This document shows, piece by piece, positions 63,801 to 64,000 of a stretch of 64,000 nt of DNA. Both the position numbers and the translations under genes were made by a program. Within the stretch, counting starts at the first letter, position 1. Each line of letters begins with the position of its first letter. Under the pieces are notes generated by a model. The model ran no database searches and was not told where the DNA came from. It saw nothing but the letters and a program-made list of their open reading frames with translations. Location of the stretch: assembly GCA_945859605.1 (NCBI GenBank), contig OX243818.1, positions 41,112,296-41,176,295 of the forward strand, written 5' to 3'. Origin of the DNA: Lumbricus rubellus (Eukaryota > Annelida > Clitellata > Crassiclitellata > Lumbricidae).

Positions 63801-64000
63801 TGTGGCACAAATGGCATTCATGAGGCTTTTCCCCTGTATGGGCTCTTAGATGTCTGGCCAGATGACTAATGCTTGCAAATGCTCTAGAACAGAGACTACA
63901 TCGGTAACGTTTGTCTACATTGCAGCTGCTCATAGTACCAGACTTCAGATCAGATGCTAATGCAGAGGCTTGACAATCATTTTGATTTTCCACCGTGTGA
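60835..64000 (-). CDS. C2H2 zinc-finger protein, 24 fingers, 5'-partial
   Basis: The frame is open from the window edge (64000) to TGA at 60837-60835, at least 1052 residues. The first in-frame start-like codon is a GTG at 63993, and the frame continues past it, so the true start is outside the window. I count 24 C2H2 fingers, most joined by TGEKP-type linkers. They lie in three groups: 1-3 and 4-6 with acidic/Ser-rich spacers, 7-9 with a long spacer, then 10-24 nearly continuous. Finger 4 has CQHMKTCTGEEP with the last His changed to Cys, and one unit after it is degenerate. The last finger ends RIHNG and stop. Such proteins usually bind DNA in the nucleus; the target is unknown. No KRAB, SCAN or BTB domain is visible in this part. 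Confidence 0.93.
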   Translation of the reverse strand, partial: HTVENQNDCQASALASDLKSGTMSSCNVDKRYRCSLCSRAFASISHLARHLRAHTGEKPHECHLCHKKFSESYCLKSHMTGHTREIRLHKCTLCSETFRWRCDLKLHMKIHKQKPHKRPAFSNSVSKDLLYPEVLVEFRHLDGHENNHKEKSQNVYQLHAPSCDENSNLITSNGSERQLDCVLGSETHVVAIHPYRKSSEDHLLTNAELEDSGVNSHITGQNSGKCQTGQKSANATNHAAENCQLRRQNSSKRSDTREKLYLCQICGRTFATLSTLCQHMKTCTGEEPYECSLQTSSKTVVQQSTKGRSVVIDNNGNYHKNRNSDRTVRPYMCQFCPNAFADRSCLTRHTRSHTGEKPYECHLCPEAFARSTRLKIHLKTHTLVKPNDCQASALASDLKSGSMSSCNADKRYRCSLCSKAFARIDHLNRHLRAHTGEKPHECHLCHKKFSESYTLKIHMKGHSKPLHHCNSCEEAFRWRCELKNHMRIHRDKLHRRPVCEGLLSSTLFTASRPSESRDDKHSELDQNDRHTHLLVTNHEAEQQLGCFQVSEALVFEIHRREKSSEDQLSLRVESEYSGRSSHISEQDSGECQTNRLTHDWRSVNMTSYMAEKLGKCHLGSQNSSIRSDTEEKLYLCQICSRRFATNSILYQHMKTHTGEKRYQCHFCAKTFAKTCALKVHIRTHTGEKPYNCHVCLKAFAQASTLMYHIRTHTGERPHSCQMCQKRFSKGCHLKLHMRSHTGEKPYLCQLCHEPFSNASYLKVHMKRHTGEKLYKCQYKCKVCEKSFSDRFHLKRHEYAHTGEKSYQCQHCSMAFATAGYLKKHTVCHLEEPRFKCQLCEKGFARSSTLKSHKRMHTGEKPYQCEICKKSFTQLQTLKDHTRIHTGEKPYECEICKKTFRANDEMRKHLRRHIGERQFMCQVCGKSFLLLGELTVHIRSHTGERPFHCQICKKDFARSCQLTRHLRMHSGEKPHACSLCGKAFRLLKSLMIHMRIHTGEKPHICQICDKSFTAVTALKTHIMIHTGEKPFNCMFCDKAFRVASSLRNHIRIHNG

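Noticed and set aside
63993..63993. Start codon of the zinc-finger protein at 63993
   Set aside because: The codon is GTG and the frame is open upstream to the window edge; the equivalent internal repeat shows coding sequence continues there.

Overview
This window comes from an animal genome. The genes are split by spliceosomal introns, the elements carry tRNA-derived SINEs, CR1/L2-like and RTE-like LINEs, Tc1/mariner and hAT transposons, and simple repeats run for hundreds of bases. I infer a marine invertebrate, most likely a non-vertebrate deuterostome such as an echinoderm or hemichordate. The basis is the foldback transposons, a Gmr1-like LTR element and single-copy invertebrate-style genes. 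The sequence alone does not fix the species.

Three protein-coding genes are well supported. (1) A DEG/ENaC (ASIC-like) sodium channel gene on + has six exons that I assembled by reading frame and splice site: 6524-6681, 11430-11517, 14322-14434, 28594-28692, 31974-32103 and 38407-38858. Its 5' end is not found. Its introns hold most of the transposons between 6.7 and 38.4 kb. (2) A complete hnRNP L-type RNA-binding protein gene on +, 50021-57972, has 13 exons and 449 codons. Two of its introns have AT-AC ends with U12-type signals, and the model has no first RRM. (3) A large C2H2 zinc-finger gene on -, 60835 to the window edge, has 24 fingers and is open at its 5' end. A trail of decayed fingers lies beyond its stop codon. 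A possible further exon lies at 22909-23268.

Layout: 406-5942 is a very young LTR retrotransposon with 1.63 kb near-identical LTRs, a 5-bp target duplication, a tRNA-Leu primer site and one Gag-integrase fusion frame in an order typical of Gmr1-like elements. 6.5-38.9 kb is the channel gene, with Tc1/mariner, LINE, SINE, foldback and minisatellite insertions in its introns. 39.1-49.4 kb is a transposon graveyard with several hAT-like elements that have exact 8-bp target duplications, nested inside one another, plus foldback elements with 9-bp duplications. 49.7-58.0 kb is the hnRNP L gene with small SINE, LINE and MITE insertions in its introns. 58.5-59.9 kb holds two more foldback-type elements. 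60.1-64.0 kb is the zinc-finger locus.

The genes show no shared pathway. What unifies the window is repeat biology: LINEs and SINEs that share a 3' tail, MITE families present in several copies with recognisable target duplications, and foldback elements that carry minisatellites in their arms. Stretches not listed (for example 26.0-27.2 kb, 43.5-44.0 kb and 58.0-58.5 kb) are AT-rich sequence in which I see no gene.
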